64,000 bases of DNA, taken from Pratylenchus scribneri. Lineage: Eukaryota > Nematoda > Chromadorea > Rhabditida > Pratylenchidae. The translations under genes and the position numbers were made by a program. The stretch is taken from NCBI GenBank assembly GCA_030063045.1, contig JAQSEB010000050.1, forward strand, positions 868,001 to 932,000, in the 5' to 3' direction. Below are positions 36,101 through 46,593 of this stretch, one piece after another (position 1 is the stretch's first letter; every line of letters begins with the position of its first letter). A model generated the notes under the pieces. It worked only from the letters and a program-made list of their open reading frames with translations, did no database searches and was not told where the DNA came from.

Positions 36101-38345
36101 GGATACAGTAAATCAAAAGGGAGGAGTGTTCACTTTATGGTCACTCATCAGAAATCAGAATTGAACGAAGCTCGAATTTGATTATGTTTTTGGACAATAT
36201 CTCAATAAGGAAGCAACCAATTAAGAAAGGAAATATCCCATTCGAAAGCTCTATATATCCTCTAAAAAGTGGCTAAACTAATTTTTTGAAAACTAGAAAT
36301 AATTTGTAGGAAAAACGGCTTTCCCTCAAAGAACTCGGGTTAATAATAAACAAAAACCTGTAACATTTTCAAAGTTGAATTTCATAAAATTTAAAAAGGC
36401 TAAATTATATAGGATATTTTTTTGGGCTATCCAATCGTTTTTTGCCTTCCTTTAATTGGATATTGAATTGACTCGATGAGCAAGGGCAAAAAAGAATGAC
36501 CCATCGATTCTACATAATTGCCTTCTAATGAAGGGATTTATTTAATTTAATCGAATGAAATTCAAAGGGATAAGAAATATCTGCCAAATTGTAAAAAGAC
36601 CCTAAAACTAACTGGCTAATTCCAAATTAGGATGGTGATGATGGCCAATGTTGGCATTCATTTCACCTTCGCCACCCTCCAATTCCACTTGTTCCATTGT
36701 GGAAATTGCTTCACGATAGAGGAATTGGAAACAATGAACAAAATGACGACAAATTTCCTCGGCCATCTCCTCACTGGGAGAGTAAAGAAGTAAAAGATCG
36801 AACAAATCCGGTGCCCCTTCAACAACATCGCCAACTTTGAAGGCCAAAATATTCTTTGGCGGTTCGCGCACAAATCCAACCTAACAAATGAGGGGGAAAA
36901 TTAAGTTCTTAGAATTTTTTTGCCATAGCTCAACGAGGCAGTAACCAATCTAGGAAGGCGATATACCATTGGAAAGCCTAGAATGTTCTTTAAAAAGTGG
37001 CCTAATTAAATTTTATGAAATTCATCTTTAGAAAATGTTATATGTCTTTAAATGTAATAATCTTGAATTTTCAGTAATTGGGTGAGGAAAAGCAGATTAT
37101 TTTACAAATTATTTTAAATTTTCAAAAACATTAGTTTAGCCACTTTTCAAAGGACATTTTGTACTCCAAATAGCATATCTCCTTCCCGAAATGGCGGCTT
37201 CCTTGTTGGATTATGGCCAAAAGAATGTCCAATGATTCAAATGGGAGGTTAAATTGTTCTATTTCGGTAATTGAGAAGGCTATAACCCAAAATTCATGAA
37301 ATTAAGCCAATTTTTTTATTCAAAGAATATAATTCACACTAACTGATGCCAGCTGATGGAGTGGCACGGTGGCCAACAGCTCGCCTTGCCCATCCACAAT
37401 GCTCAATTCGGTGCAATCACATTTCAGCTGATTTGGCCATTCTTCTTCATTTCCTTCCAAATCCTCCTCCAACAATTTGCCATTATACTGAAATTTGTGT
37501 TGGTTTTTGATGTATTAAAATATTAAATTGGCATTTATGTTAACTTATTTTATTGAGAGAAAGAGAAAAGAAGGACTTTGTTTTTGTTACCATTGGCGAC
37601 TACAAAATTGGATTGTAAAAATGAAAAATGGATATGGAATGTGGATGAAATGAATATAAAGGGAAATGAAGGCATTTTAGAAAAGGGATAAAGGAGGTGG
37701 ATGGAAAATGAATGCTTTTTTTAATAATGGAAAATGAAGGGGGGGGGGGGGGGAACAATCGAATATAGAAAATAGAGCCGATTGAGTTTACGATTAGTTT
37801 CTGACCTATAGCTCAATGAGGCAATGGCCAATTTGGGAAAGCGATATGCCATTTTAAAGCCCAAAGAGTCCTCTAAAAAGTGGCCCTTTAAAATTTAAAA
37901 AATTTAATTTTTTTTTTAAATTTCATGTCTTTGAACTTATTAAGACCCAATTTCCGAATGTTATATAGGAAAAGCAGTGGTTATTTATATAGTTTTAAAT
38001 TTTCAAAAAATTATTTAAGCCACTTTTTAGAGGACATTTATGGCTTCCGGATGGCATATTGCCTTCTGAAATTGGTTGTTTCCTTATTGAACTACGGCCA
38101 AAATGCTCAATGATCCTATTGTAAATGGCAAACCCTCTATGTATTTTTAGAAAATAAAATATTTTGGCTTTCAGTGAATATAATTTTTTGGTATTATGAA
38201 TTTTGGAATGTGTTAGACATACCTTCGCCTCATCCATCAATTTGAGCAAATCCGTCCTTCCGCTTGGATCAATGTCATTACCGTTGACCATTTCAAGCAG
38301 GCCGCCGAATCGAATTGGCCAAATGCGTCGCCCGGGTTCGGCCAT
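27162..38345 (-). CDS. CCM2: CCM2 / malcavernin orthologue (PTB plus harmonin-homology domain)
   Basis: Nine exons join in phase: 38345-38223, 37487-37344, 36880-36613, 33969-33785, 30524-30383, 29737-29553, 28425-28324, 28273-28119, 27285-27162, giving 475 residues (human CCM2 has 444). The N-terminal half fits a PTB domain: GRTDLLKLMDEAK, TVPLHQLASVGFVREPP and the last helix EEICRHFVHCFQFLYREA. A Ser-rich linker leads to the harmonin-homology domain: VELINEYLTM, SHDELNKFAILMRRWR, ILEFAQKLLELYGPERRYLL, DFLRANGV. CCM2 is the scaffold between KRIT1 and CCM3 in the cerebral cavernous malformation complex. The junction after 28119 uses a GC donor (AG|GCAAGT). The donor at 29553 is weak. Stop CAATAAA overlaps a polyadenylation signal. 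Large introns are full of repeats. Confidence 0.85.
27437..28061. repeat. 34-bp minisatellite
   Basis: There are about 18 units of 31-34 bp. The unit runs GCAATTAAAATGTTTGGGGC then AAACAAAAACAAGT; the number of A residues varies. It fills the last CCM2 intron (27286-28118). The core AAAATGTTTGGGGCAAA is the reverse complement of the core of the 19128-20060 array. Confidence 0.92.
28895..29200. repeat. R1 element, copy 8
   Basis: Both arms are present (AAGGCGATATACCATTGGAA; GGGCTTTCATATGGCATATG). It lies in the CCM2 intron 28426-29552. Confidence 0.7.
30010..30350. repeat. R2 element, copy 6
   Basis: Both arms are present. It lies in the CCM2 intron 29738-30382 and ends about 30 bp from the exon. 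Confidence 0.7.
31275..31580. repeat. R1 element, copy 9
   Basis: The left arm starts TTTTGGCCATAGCTCAACGA and the right arm is complete. It lies in the CCM2 intron 30525-33784. Confidence 0.7.
31880..32430. other. GC-rich island with open frames on both strands
   Basis: Inside the 3.3-kb CCM2 intron the composition rises sharply, with CCCCCGGCGGCGGCACC, GTCGGCGGCC and CGGGTGGTGGCGGCC. Long open frames exist on both strands (for example plus 31894-32418 and minus 31990-32376), but overlapping frames are expected in GC-rich DNA and I see no domain. It could be an alternative CCM2 promoter with a first exon, or a nested gene. Confidence 0.35.
32501..32521. repeat. Poly-G tract (21 G)
   Basis: This is a homopolymer run in the CCM2 intron next to the GC-rich island. 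Shorter runs occur at 32571-32580, at 37739-37753 and at 7687-7700. Confidence 0.85.
33047..33245. repeat. R5 dispersed repeat, copy 2
   Basis: It matches 16690-16870 (AACAAAACCATTCATG, AAGAATCCTCTATCA) and, like that copy, is followed within about 20-40 bp by an R1 element. Confidence 0.55.
33265..33555. repeat. R1 element, copy 10
   Basis: The arms GGAAGGCGATATACCATTGG and GTGCTTTCAAATGGCATATT are clear. It lies in the CCM2 intron 30525-33784. Confidence 0.7.
34850..35180. repeat. Tandem repeat of about 121-131 bp, three units
   Basis: Units begin at GGGTTTTCGGGTATGG (about 34854, 34985 and 35106). Each contains GGTTTGCAAACCGGTT, which is itself palindromic. It lies in the CCM2 intron 33970-36612. 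Confidence 0.8.
35203..35472. repeat. GC-rich 40-bp tandem repeat, about seven units
   Basis: The unit is GCGAGCGAAGCGAGCCTGCA then CACGACCTAAAGAAGAGCGG, with C/T and 1-bp indel variation. It directly follows the 121-131-bp array and stands out from the AT-rich surroundings. Confidence 0.88.
35688..36505. repeat. Composite R1 element, second copy
   Basis: A half R1 (35688-35860), a spacer with AAATTCACCTATCATTTTAC and AATGGATACAGTAAATCAAA, and a full R1 (36187-36505) follow the same order as 23610-24180. It lies in the CCM2 intron 33970-36612. Confidence 0.65.
36920..37230. repeat. R1 element, copy 13
   Basis: Both arms are present. It occupies nearly all of the CCM2 intron 36881-37343. Confidence 0.7.
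37800..38110. repeat. R1 element, copy 14
   Basis: Both arms are present (AAGCGATATGCCATTTTAAA; AGCCACTTTTTAGAGGACAT). It lies in the first CCM2 intron, 37488-38222. Confidence 0.7.
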
Positions 38346-38675
38346 TGAATTTGGGATTTGGCCACGAAAGTAGGAATAAAAATGGCTGGCCAAAAGGAGG
38401 GGAGGAGAGGCGAATTTATATTGGCAAACTGAAAAGTGAAAATAGATGGATGTGAGGGGAAAGGCAAATTCAATTATCGAGAGTGCAATTGGTTGGAATG
38501 GAAGTAATAAAGGAGGGGGATTGATGGGTATGTGGGGAAATGTAGGTGATGAGAATGGAAATTGACTCCACGGGCATCGGAGGCTGTGTGGGAAGAAATA
38601 GGGGAGGAGGAGAAATTGGCCACAAATTGGCCATATAAAATGAATGCGTCGGGAAGGGGATAAGGGGCAAACCAA

Positions 38676-39010
38676 CTTGTTGCCATTTATAATAATTCAT
38701 TAAGGATTGAACCAATTTTGATGATTTTGTTATCAAATTAAAGAGTAAACTTTTGGCTATCAAACTATATTAATTTTGTTTAAATTAATTAGGAAATAAT
38801 GAAGTTATGCTCAAAAAACCATTTAAAATGACCTTAAGAATGGATTGGCAAAGTTTTTAATGATTTTTGGGCATAACTCCATCAATTTTAAACGAATTTA
38901 AATAAATTTAATATCATTGGATAGCCAAAAGTCTGCTCTTTAATTTGATAACAAAATTATCAAAATTAGATAAATCCTTAATGAGTTATTGTAATAGGCG
39001 GCAAGTTGGC
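38676..39010. repeat. R2 element, copy 7
   Basis: Both arms are clear. It is the only R2 copy outside an inferred intron, and would be intronic or in the 5' UTR if CCM2 has an upstream exon. Confidence 0.7.
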
Positions 39011-40782
39011 CCCTATTCAAGAAGGGGTATTTCCTGAGGGAATGTGTGATTGATCCTTCCGGACAAAATCACCGTACAATTATTAATAAGTTAATAAGCA
39101 ATAAAGTGGGATGAATTGAAGGGGAAAATTAGTGGTAATCGCTTTCTCAAATGTTCACATTGATTTCCAGAGGCAGCAGTCACCTCCAATATTACCCCAC
39201 ATTTTCCATCCAATTTGTGCTCACAGATCGATTAGTGGTGGGAAGGCTCCTGAGGGGGAAGGGGGAGGTGAATGGTTCATTCTATTCAATCATTTATCGG
39301 TCCTTCTGTTCCGCCGCCGGTGTGTTTCCGGCGACCTTTTATTCCCCCTTCAAATTTATTCATTCTACAGTTGAACCCAAAAATAAACCCCAATACCCCC
39401 TAAAGGGCGAGCGGATTTCTCCTCGAAGAAAGTGGCAGCATTTTCCCTTCTTCCGTCAACATTTCCCCTTCCTTCCTTCTTCATCATTAATGCAAAGCCG
39501 CCTTGCCGTTAATCTTGGTCAAGGTTGCCATTTGCAATTTGCAAACAGTTTCCCCTTTTATTTATTCATTTCTGTTGCAAAAATGGGGGTCATTTTGCAG
39601 CCAAAATTACAACAATTTGGAACTTATCGGTTAGATATCTATGTTTTGAACAAAAACATACTATTTTAAGGCTTCTAATTTTATGGACAATTTTGGGAAA
39701 ATAAAGGGATTTTTAGGGTTGTTTATAAATCTAAGGAGAAAATTTGACCTTTTAATGAAAAGTTGGCAAAGTCGTTTATGGTTAAAAGGGAATTGGAAAG
39801 ACGAATAAAATGGAGGAATGCGCGAAAATTGTCTACGGCGGCCAACAACAAAATAAGGAGGCAAGACCATGGAGACAATTGCTCTATTAAAGGCGGCTGC
39901 GGCTGTCAGCAAAACAGAGACGATGAAGGGGGGCAAAGGGGAAGAGGGTTAAATAGAGGAAGAAGTTTTTTGGCTATGTGCAGCGGCTGGCAGCAGTGGT
40001 GAGATGGCTGGAATGGAAGTGAAGTTGGTTGGGGTCGAAGTGAAGTGGGCGGTCGGTCTCGTTCTTTTGCTTCCTCATTCCCTTCTCTTCATCAACCTTT
40101 TATGTCCCCATTGGCCATAGGGGGGAATCCCTCTGTCTCTCCCCATTCATTTGCTGCCAGCCGCCCCTCTTTTCCCCTATATATCGTTATTCCTCTCCCA
40201 AGTCGAAGTCCCCCAATTCCAATGCATTCCACTCGATGCCTCTCTTCTTTCCATCTCGCTTTAATGCGCCTTCTCAATTCAAACCAGATTCAGTCAGCCG
40301 CTCTCGACAGTGGCCAAAAAGGGATATTAACAGTTTCTCCTTCACTTTTGCTGTGCTGTCATTCACATTAGACCTAAAGGGTTTTTCAGTAGGAAGACGA
40401 CGATAAAAATGATGGAGTTTGGACTTTGGAGCAACGTTGAAGAATAACGCAGAATGGCCACGACCCAAAATGAGATTTTGTTAAGAATAAGTTTTTCTGA
40501 GAGCAATGTCCATCCAAAATCTCCAAATTTGCCTATTTAATTTGGCACGAAACTGGTTTTTCTGCTATTTTATTGAGGGAAATATGGCAATAGGGAATCA
40601 TGGCAGTACGGAAATATGGATCATTAAGAGAATGGCACTGACATTTGATGTGATATTATAAAAAACATTGATTGGAAATAGATCAAATTCCTCTTTTTCT
40701 GCAATACCGTATTTTAGCTCGTCATTTATTGGCTACACGCCATTCCAAAATCGAAGGGCCTTATCAAAAAGGAATTCACTTA

Positions 40783-41966
40783 CAAGGGAAGTACCTCACC
40801 TTAAGGTGGCCCTTTTTAATGAGACTTTGCATATGTTTAGGGCATAGGATGCCTACACCTAAATCACAATTTTTATCTGCGGAATGGACACGCCTCGGAT
40901 TTTATGGCCATAAAACCTATTTTTCAGCCATTTTGGCCATAGCTCATATCTCGGTATAGGGATGTCCTAAAATTATGAACTAAACGTCATATTATAGAGA
41001 ATTTTATTGGCTATAATATTGGTAAATGTTTCCTAGGCCTAAAAATTTTTTGAAATTTTTTATCGATTTTTTTCAAAAAATCCCGAATTTGGCCAATTTT
41101 CAATGGTCCATAACTCGGTTAGATGGAATCGTTGGACTTTGGCTCAGTTATCTTTTTTGATCACCATATCATAAAGTATCTCTATGCAAATTTTCAGATT
41201 TTTCTGACTACCTGAAAATTTTTGCGAATTCGCAATGCTAGGCCTGTAATGGGCAAAATACCTAGAATTTTCAGGTTAAGGGAAAAACCTAAAAATTTGC
41301 ACAAAAATACTTTATGATAGTGTGATCAAAAAACATAATTGGGCCATGTTCCAATATAGCCATATACCCGAGTTATGGCCCATTGAAAATTGGCCAAATT
41401 CGGGATTTTTCGAAAAAAATCGATAAAAAATTTCAAAAAATTTTTAAGCCTAGAAAACATTTACCAATATTATAGCCAATAAAATTCTCTATAATATGAC
41501 GTTTAGTTCATAATTTTAGGACATCCCTATACCGAGATATGAGCTATGGCCAAAATGGCTGAAAAATAGGTTTTATGGCCATAAAATCCGAGATAAGCTC
41601 ATTGGGCAGATAATTATATTGCGGTTTACATAATTTTAATTATTTTATTTAATTTTTAATAATAAAACTCTAAATTTGTATTAAAAATGAGTTTAAGAAA
41701 TTAAAAAAATTACTCGCCGATGAGAGGAATTGAACACATGACCATAAAAGTATTCTACATACTTACCCCATACACCATCCAGGCATCTGCCTCTCTCTAT
41801 TTCCAATCCAATAAATCGTCAAATTAAAAATTTTTATTGGCCATAAAACAGTAGGCGAGCTCATTCCGCAGATAAAAATAGCGGATTATGTGTAGGCATC
41901 CTATGGCCAAAAGACATGCCAAGTTTCATCAAAAAGGGCCACCTTAAGGTGAGGTACTTCCCTTGT
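40783..41966. repeat. Long fold-back element
   Basis: The outer left end AGGGAAGTACCTCACCTTAA returns as CCTTAAGGTGAGGTACTTCC at the right end. Inner arms match too: TCTCGGTATAGGGATGTCCT against AGGACATCCCTATACCGAGA, and CCCGAATTTGGCCAATTTTC against GAAAATTGGCCAAATTCGGG. The right arm is longer because about 250 bp, including a tRNA-like segment (about 41710-41795, minus), is inserted. No transposase frame is present. Confidence 0.85.
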
Positions 41967-41967
41967 T

Positions 41968-42036
41968 AGCTCAGTTGGTAAATGCTCGACTCAAAATTTT
42001 AGAAGGAAAGTTCGAATCACACCACCATCCAATCAT
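41968..42036 (+). repeat. tRNA-like sequence at the end of the fold-back element
   Basis: GTTAGCTCAGTTGGTAAATG is a near-perfect A box and AAGTTCGAATC a B box. The anticodon arm and 3' acceptor are not credible, so this is likely a tRNA pseudogene or SINE head. Confidence 0.45.
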
Positions 42037-42124
42037 TTGAATTAACGTTTTTTCAGTAAAATATGAATTTATTATTAATCTATGTGTTGTAAAAAGTCTC
42101 GATAATTTTTTTAAAGCATTTTTA

Positions 42125-42350
42125 TTATTTTAAAATTAGATACATTTTTATTTCAAACTCATAGCACATCATAAAAGTGTTTTGCTCTACATCATTTTCA
42201 GCTAATAATAGCATTATACAGCGATGACCCAAAGGATCATGGTTATTTTTAATAATAGAATAGCCGACCAAATGCAATCGCATTTTCAATATTCGCTGAA
42301 CAACATGCTTTTTCCCATCCACATTTCTATTATCGATTAATCCGCAAAAG
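42125..42350 (-). pseudogene. Isolated exon-like coding segment
   Basis: After an ATTCATTTTAG acceptor, 74 codons run to a stop at 42125. The peptide (VQRILKMRLHLVGYSIIKNN, GHRCIMLLLAENDVEQNTF) has a natural composition and codon use, but I see no partner exon upstream and recognise no family. It could be the last exon of an unseen gene or a decayed fragment. Confidence 0.3.
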
Positions 42351-42599
42351 CTAAAATGAAAAAATTTTCGTTTATTACTGCTCTGCCCTTTATGATGTTT
42401 CCTTTAGCCGTTTTTCCCCTAATAACTCATCTGTCTTTGCTGTGATTTTGCTGAATCACCAAATAGGGGGCCCTTTCTCTTAAAACAGCCAAACCCAATT
42501 CTTTCTCATTAGCAAACAGGAAGAATTTCAACTATAAAAAATCCATTTTATTTTATTCTAAATTTTTATATTATTTTTTTAGATTTAATCAGAAAATAA

Positions 42600-45500
42600 A
42601 TGAATAATTTGGCCTTAAGCAGACAGCAATCACAGCAGCAACAACATCCATATCCACTTCATCATCAAAATGGCGGCGGTAGCCGGAAGAAAAAGGAACG
42701 ACCAAAATCGATTGGATCTGTTCTGCTGACGGATGCCGAAAATGAACAACTTGTCAGCATATTGGGCCGGGATCGAATCTCATTATGCGCCGGGGTGGCT
42801 CAACTGTTGGCAGCATATCCAGAAAACCCGAATATTTGGCGCAAAGCGAATGTTGGAATTGCACTGTTGATCAAAGACTACCTGAACAGGAATTATGCGC
42901 TCTGCATTTACGACATTTTCAAGGCAGAACCGCTGTGGAGTCAAGTTTTGTAAGCACTAAATAATTTGTTAAAAAACAATAATTGTTCAATTCAGGTACA
43001 AAAATTTTCAAGCCGAATATTACAGCAACTGTCCGCGGTTCATAACATTCGAGGGCGACCATTGCGTGTTTGCGCTGAGTTTTACGGATTTCGAGGAAGC
43101 ACAAAAATTCAAGGAGGCGCTGGAAAGGAGACGTGATCATGAATTGAAATCTAGTTTGCACCTTTTGGAATATTTTAATGGATAAAATCTTCAGGTCGAG
43201 CTCATCAAAATCATCGGGGCAGTCTAAACAACAGCAACAACAATAATCACCATCCAATCCAAAATCAGAATATGCATTCAACGGCAGCAACAAAAAGGGT
43301 TGGACCTCCGCCGCCGCCTCCACCACCCATTAAAATGCCACCAAACAACAAAATTCATCAATCGCCGCCTCAAAATGGTGCCATTCATACAACTGGGATA
43401 ACAAATATTGGAGCAGGTTTCTTTTAATTAACAAATATTAAAATTTAACATCTATTAATTAATTTAACTTTCAGTGCCCCATTTCGGCGGGAATCTACAG
43501 CATTTGAGTTCACCAAAAGGCAAGACAAAGACTTCGAAAAATGGAAAAGGGAACAAAGGCAAAGAGCGCATCACCAAAGAGGATATTGGCAATCCAACAA
43601 ATTTCATGTAAATTTAAAAACATTTAATTTAAATTAATTCCGCCACATTTTAAGCCACAAAGCGCACATTGGCTGGGATGCGACCTCGGGCGTGCAAATC
43701 CACAATTATGGCATCCCAATGGATGAGAGTATTCGGGAACTGCTGCGAAGCATTGGCAAAGACCCGGAATCGATGGACCCGGCTGAGGCGGAATTTACCA
43801 ACGATTTCGTCAATGCATACAAAAAGGGAATGCCGGTTGGTCAATTCGCGATTGGCACGCCACAACCCCAACAACAGCAGCAGCCAATTGCCAATGCATT
43901 CAACAATTCAACAATGATGCAAAATGAATATCCACCGCCAACGCCGCAACGGCATCCGCATCAACAGGCACCGCCCAGACCACCGCCATTGACTTCGGCT
44001 GGCCATGGCCAACAACAGACTATAATGTACTATTCGGAAACTGCCGCCTTCACAATGGCCCAACAGCAGGTTTTCCCCAATTTTGATATTAGCAAAATTA
44101 TAGGGAATTTTCGAAAATATTTAATGTTTTTTTTTATGGACCTCCAAACCTTATTCCCGATCGATAAGATTTCATCAAGTCAAGATGCATAAATTGATTA
44201 TGTTTCGGTTTAGGTTTAACCAATTATAATTTAGTAATGAACTAAAATTGGTTTAAACCGTTTAATACCCTTTAATTTTGACTAAACTATAACAAATTAT
44301 ATACCATTCAATGCGTTTTGACCAGCTCTATTATCAAATTTTGGGTATATTTGGTTTGTGAATATAGGATAAACCCAAACCCTTAAACCATTATAATTAT
44401 TATGTTGGGGTAGCAAATAAAATAGTATTAATTTAAAAAAATTTTTTTAAGACATCCACACATCCGCCGCCTCCAATTCCACATCCGCAACCAATTGTTC
44501 CGCCACCACCGCAAAGGGACACTTCACTGGCATCAAATAATCACACAAATGTGGTTGTAATGAGGCAGCAGGCACCTCCACCGCCGCCGCCATCAATGAA
44601 CAAAAAACCATTGCCACCACCGTCAATTCCGCCAACAATGATGATGGCTCCCAATCAGAGAAAAGAGGTCATTCTAATATTTATTTTATAACATTAGCAC
44701 ATTTTTGGGTTAGATTTTTTGTTAGAATAATTGTATTTCGGCTAGAAATATACTTTAGAATGTATAAAAATAACAATCAAGTCCGAAAAAATTATTGTCC
44801 TCTGAGCGGATTCGAACCCGAGATGTAAATTTTCTGATTATGGAGGGTTACCCATTAGGCTAAAAGAAATTTTTTGGTAAAATCTCCCTTATGATGATGG
44901 CTAATTATTTTAATTTTATTTTTCACAGAATTCACCACCAACAGAAATGTCATCGATGTCAACGGCGGTGGCGGCGACGTCATCCGCACCACCACCACCT
45001 CCTCCACCTCCGCCGCCACCACCACCGGCGCAGAAGAAACCATCAATGGATACGGGCGAGTCGGCCGAGCCAAAACTAGCAAATTCAACCACCTCAGCCA
45101 ATTCCGGTCGGGCCAATCTGTTGCAAGAAATTCAACAGGGAAAAACACTTCGCAAGGTGGGAATGCCCTCGGGCGAACGATCACCGGTGCCCACAAATCC
45201 GCCAACAATGCGTGACAATATGATGGAACAAATCAAACAGGGAACCAATTTGAAACATGTAAAATTTATTAATTTTTAATTAAATAAAATATTTCCATTT
45301 TTAAGGTCGATCAAGCAGAGATTGAGCAAAATCGCAAGTCGGGTGGTGGCCTCCAAGATTTGGGTGGAATCGCCGGCGCATTGGCCAGAGCACTTGAAGA
45401 AAGACGAAGGAATATTGTGCAATCGGACGGTTTGTTTTCCAATTTTAAATAATTTTCCAAAAAATTGAAATTTTCGAAAGATTTTAACAGTTTAAGGGCT

Positions 45501-45876
45501 TATCCTGGATCCCCCAAACTTATTCCAATTGATAAATTTTATCGAGAAACGAGAAGCATTATTTGACTATATGTTTTGGTAAAAGTTTAACCAATTCTAA
45601 ACTTAGTTTTGAACCAAAATTGGTTTAAACTGTTTTAATACCCTTTAATTGTTGACCAAACCATAACAAATTATATACCATTCAATGCACCTTGACCAGC
45701 TTCATCCAATTTTGGGTATATTTTGGGTTGTGAATTTAGTACAAAACAAACCCTTCCTTAAACCATTTAAAAATTCTGGAAAACTAAATTTATATTTCAA
45801 TAAAATTATTGCAGATTCATCGGATTCGGGAAGTGAAACGAACAATGACAGTGAATGGGAAGACAGTGCTCAATAA
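42600..45876 (+). CDS. wsp-1: Wiskott-Aldrich syndrome protein (WASP/N-WASP)
   Basis: Nine exons join in phase (42600-42949, 42996-43132, 43195-43416, 43475-43607, 43655-44069, 44452-44667, 44929-45258, 45306-45429, 45815-45876), giving 662 residues. Domains in order: WH1 at about 38-160 (LGRDRISLCAGVAQLLAAYP, FALSFTDFEEAQKF), a basic stretch, the GTPase-binding/CRIB region at about 275-340 (IGNPTNFIHKAHIGWD), a long proline-rich region, two WH2 motifs near 551 and 585 (RANLLQEIQQGKTLRKV, MMEQIKQGTNLKHV), a connecting helix and an acidic C-terminus with a tryptophan (SEWEDSAQ). It links Cdc42 to Arp2/3-driven actin assembly. An acceptor ending at 42582 suggests trans-splicing 17 nt before the ATG. 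Introns 5 and 8 carry R3 copies and intron 6 a SINE-like copy. Confidence 0.95.
44085..44405. repeat. R3 element, copy 3
   Basis: TTAAACCGTTTAATACCCTT and ATTATATACCATTCAATGCG mark this copy, in WASP intron 5 (44070-44451). Confidence 0.7.
44710..44885 (-). repeat. SINE-like element, copy 3
   Basis: On the minus strand it has GGGTTCGAATCCGCTCAGAG and the conserved tail. It lies in WASP intron 6, opposite to the gene's direction. Confidence 0.7.
45435..45785. repeat. R3 element, copy 4
   Basis: TTATATACCATTCAATGCAC and AACCAATTCTAAACTTAGTT mark this copy, in WASP intron 8 (45430-45814). Confidence 0.7.
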
Positions 45877-46593
45877 AACAAAGAAGAGAAGAGGAATGAA
45901 TACCTAAACTGTAAAAGATGACACAAAAAAAACAATAATTACCAAAATACTAACTATTCATTGCATTGCGCCTTAACCCACAAACATAAACCCATGACCC
46001 CCAAATTAAAAAGAGTCAATCCATCCAATTAACTTAATTCATTGTACTACTTTCATTCATTCATTGGTTCTTATTTATTTTAGTTGCTTTTATTCATTCA
46101 TTTTTTTCTTTCATTATCCGAATGAAGCCCACCACCATATTCTTAAGTGAAAATAAATTTTTAATCGAATGAATTAACTGCATTTATTTTTAAAAATTTT
46201 ATGTATTAAAAATGTCAATTAGATTTATACAGTCATAAGCAGGGATTTTCTAAGTAACAATAGGCGATTTATGGTCAGTTTCTTGATCAAATTATTGTAT
46301 TAGTCTAGAAATGTTCAATTGAAATTGAATTTATAAAAATGTATAAAAGAAAAATTATTGAACTCTAATATAATAAGTGGGTTCGAACCCATGACCTAAA
46401 TTTTGTGGAGGTAAAGGGTTACCTCTATGCTAACTAAGAACGTTCTCAAAATTTTTATTTATTCTAGACTAATTGGTGAAATTGCTTATAATTTATTGAG
46501 AAAAAATTGTGGTCAAATAACATTTTATTCCAACAAATAAAAAATAATTGAATTAATAATTACAATATTAGAAAAAATCCTAATAACAATTCC
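45877..46593. other. Convergent intergenic region WASP / NAA50
   Basis: It contains the WASP 3' end (AATAAA near 46150) and one SINE-like copy at about 46290-46450. No gene is seen. Confidence 0.4.
46290..46455 (-). repeat. SINE-like element, copy 4
   Basis: On the minus strand it has the B box ATGGGTTCGAACCC and the TATACATTTTTATA tail. It is the only copy found outside an intron. Confidence 0.65.

Larger units (their letters stand above)
38346..42599. other. Divergent intergenic region between CCM2 and WASP
   Basis: No complete gene is seen. The region contains an R2 copy, a GC-richer stretch at about 39180-40330 (candidate CCM2 promoter, with GCTGCCAGCCGCCCC and a TATATATCG), a long fold-back element at 40783-41966 and a possible isolated coding exon at 42125-42350. 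Open frames between 39132 and 40371 lack domain-like content. Confidence 0.4.

Noticed and set aside
39132..40371. Cluster of plus-strand open frames between CCM2 and WASP
   Set aside because: No shared frame, splice structure or domain; more likely GC-richer promoter sequence.
41968..42036. Functional tRNA gene
   Set aside because: Good A and B boxes, but the acceptor stem and anticodon arm do not pair; kept as tRNA-like repeat.
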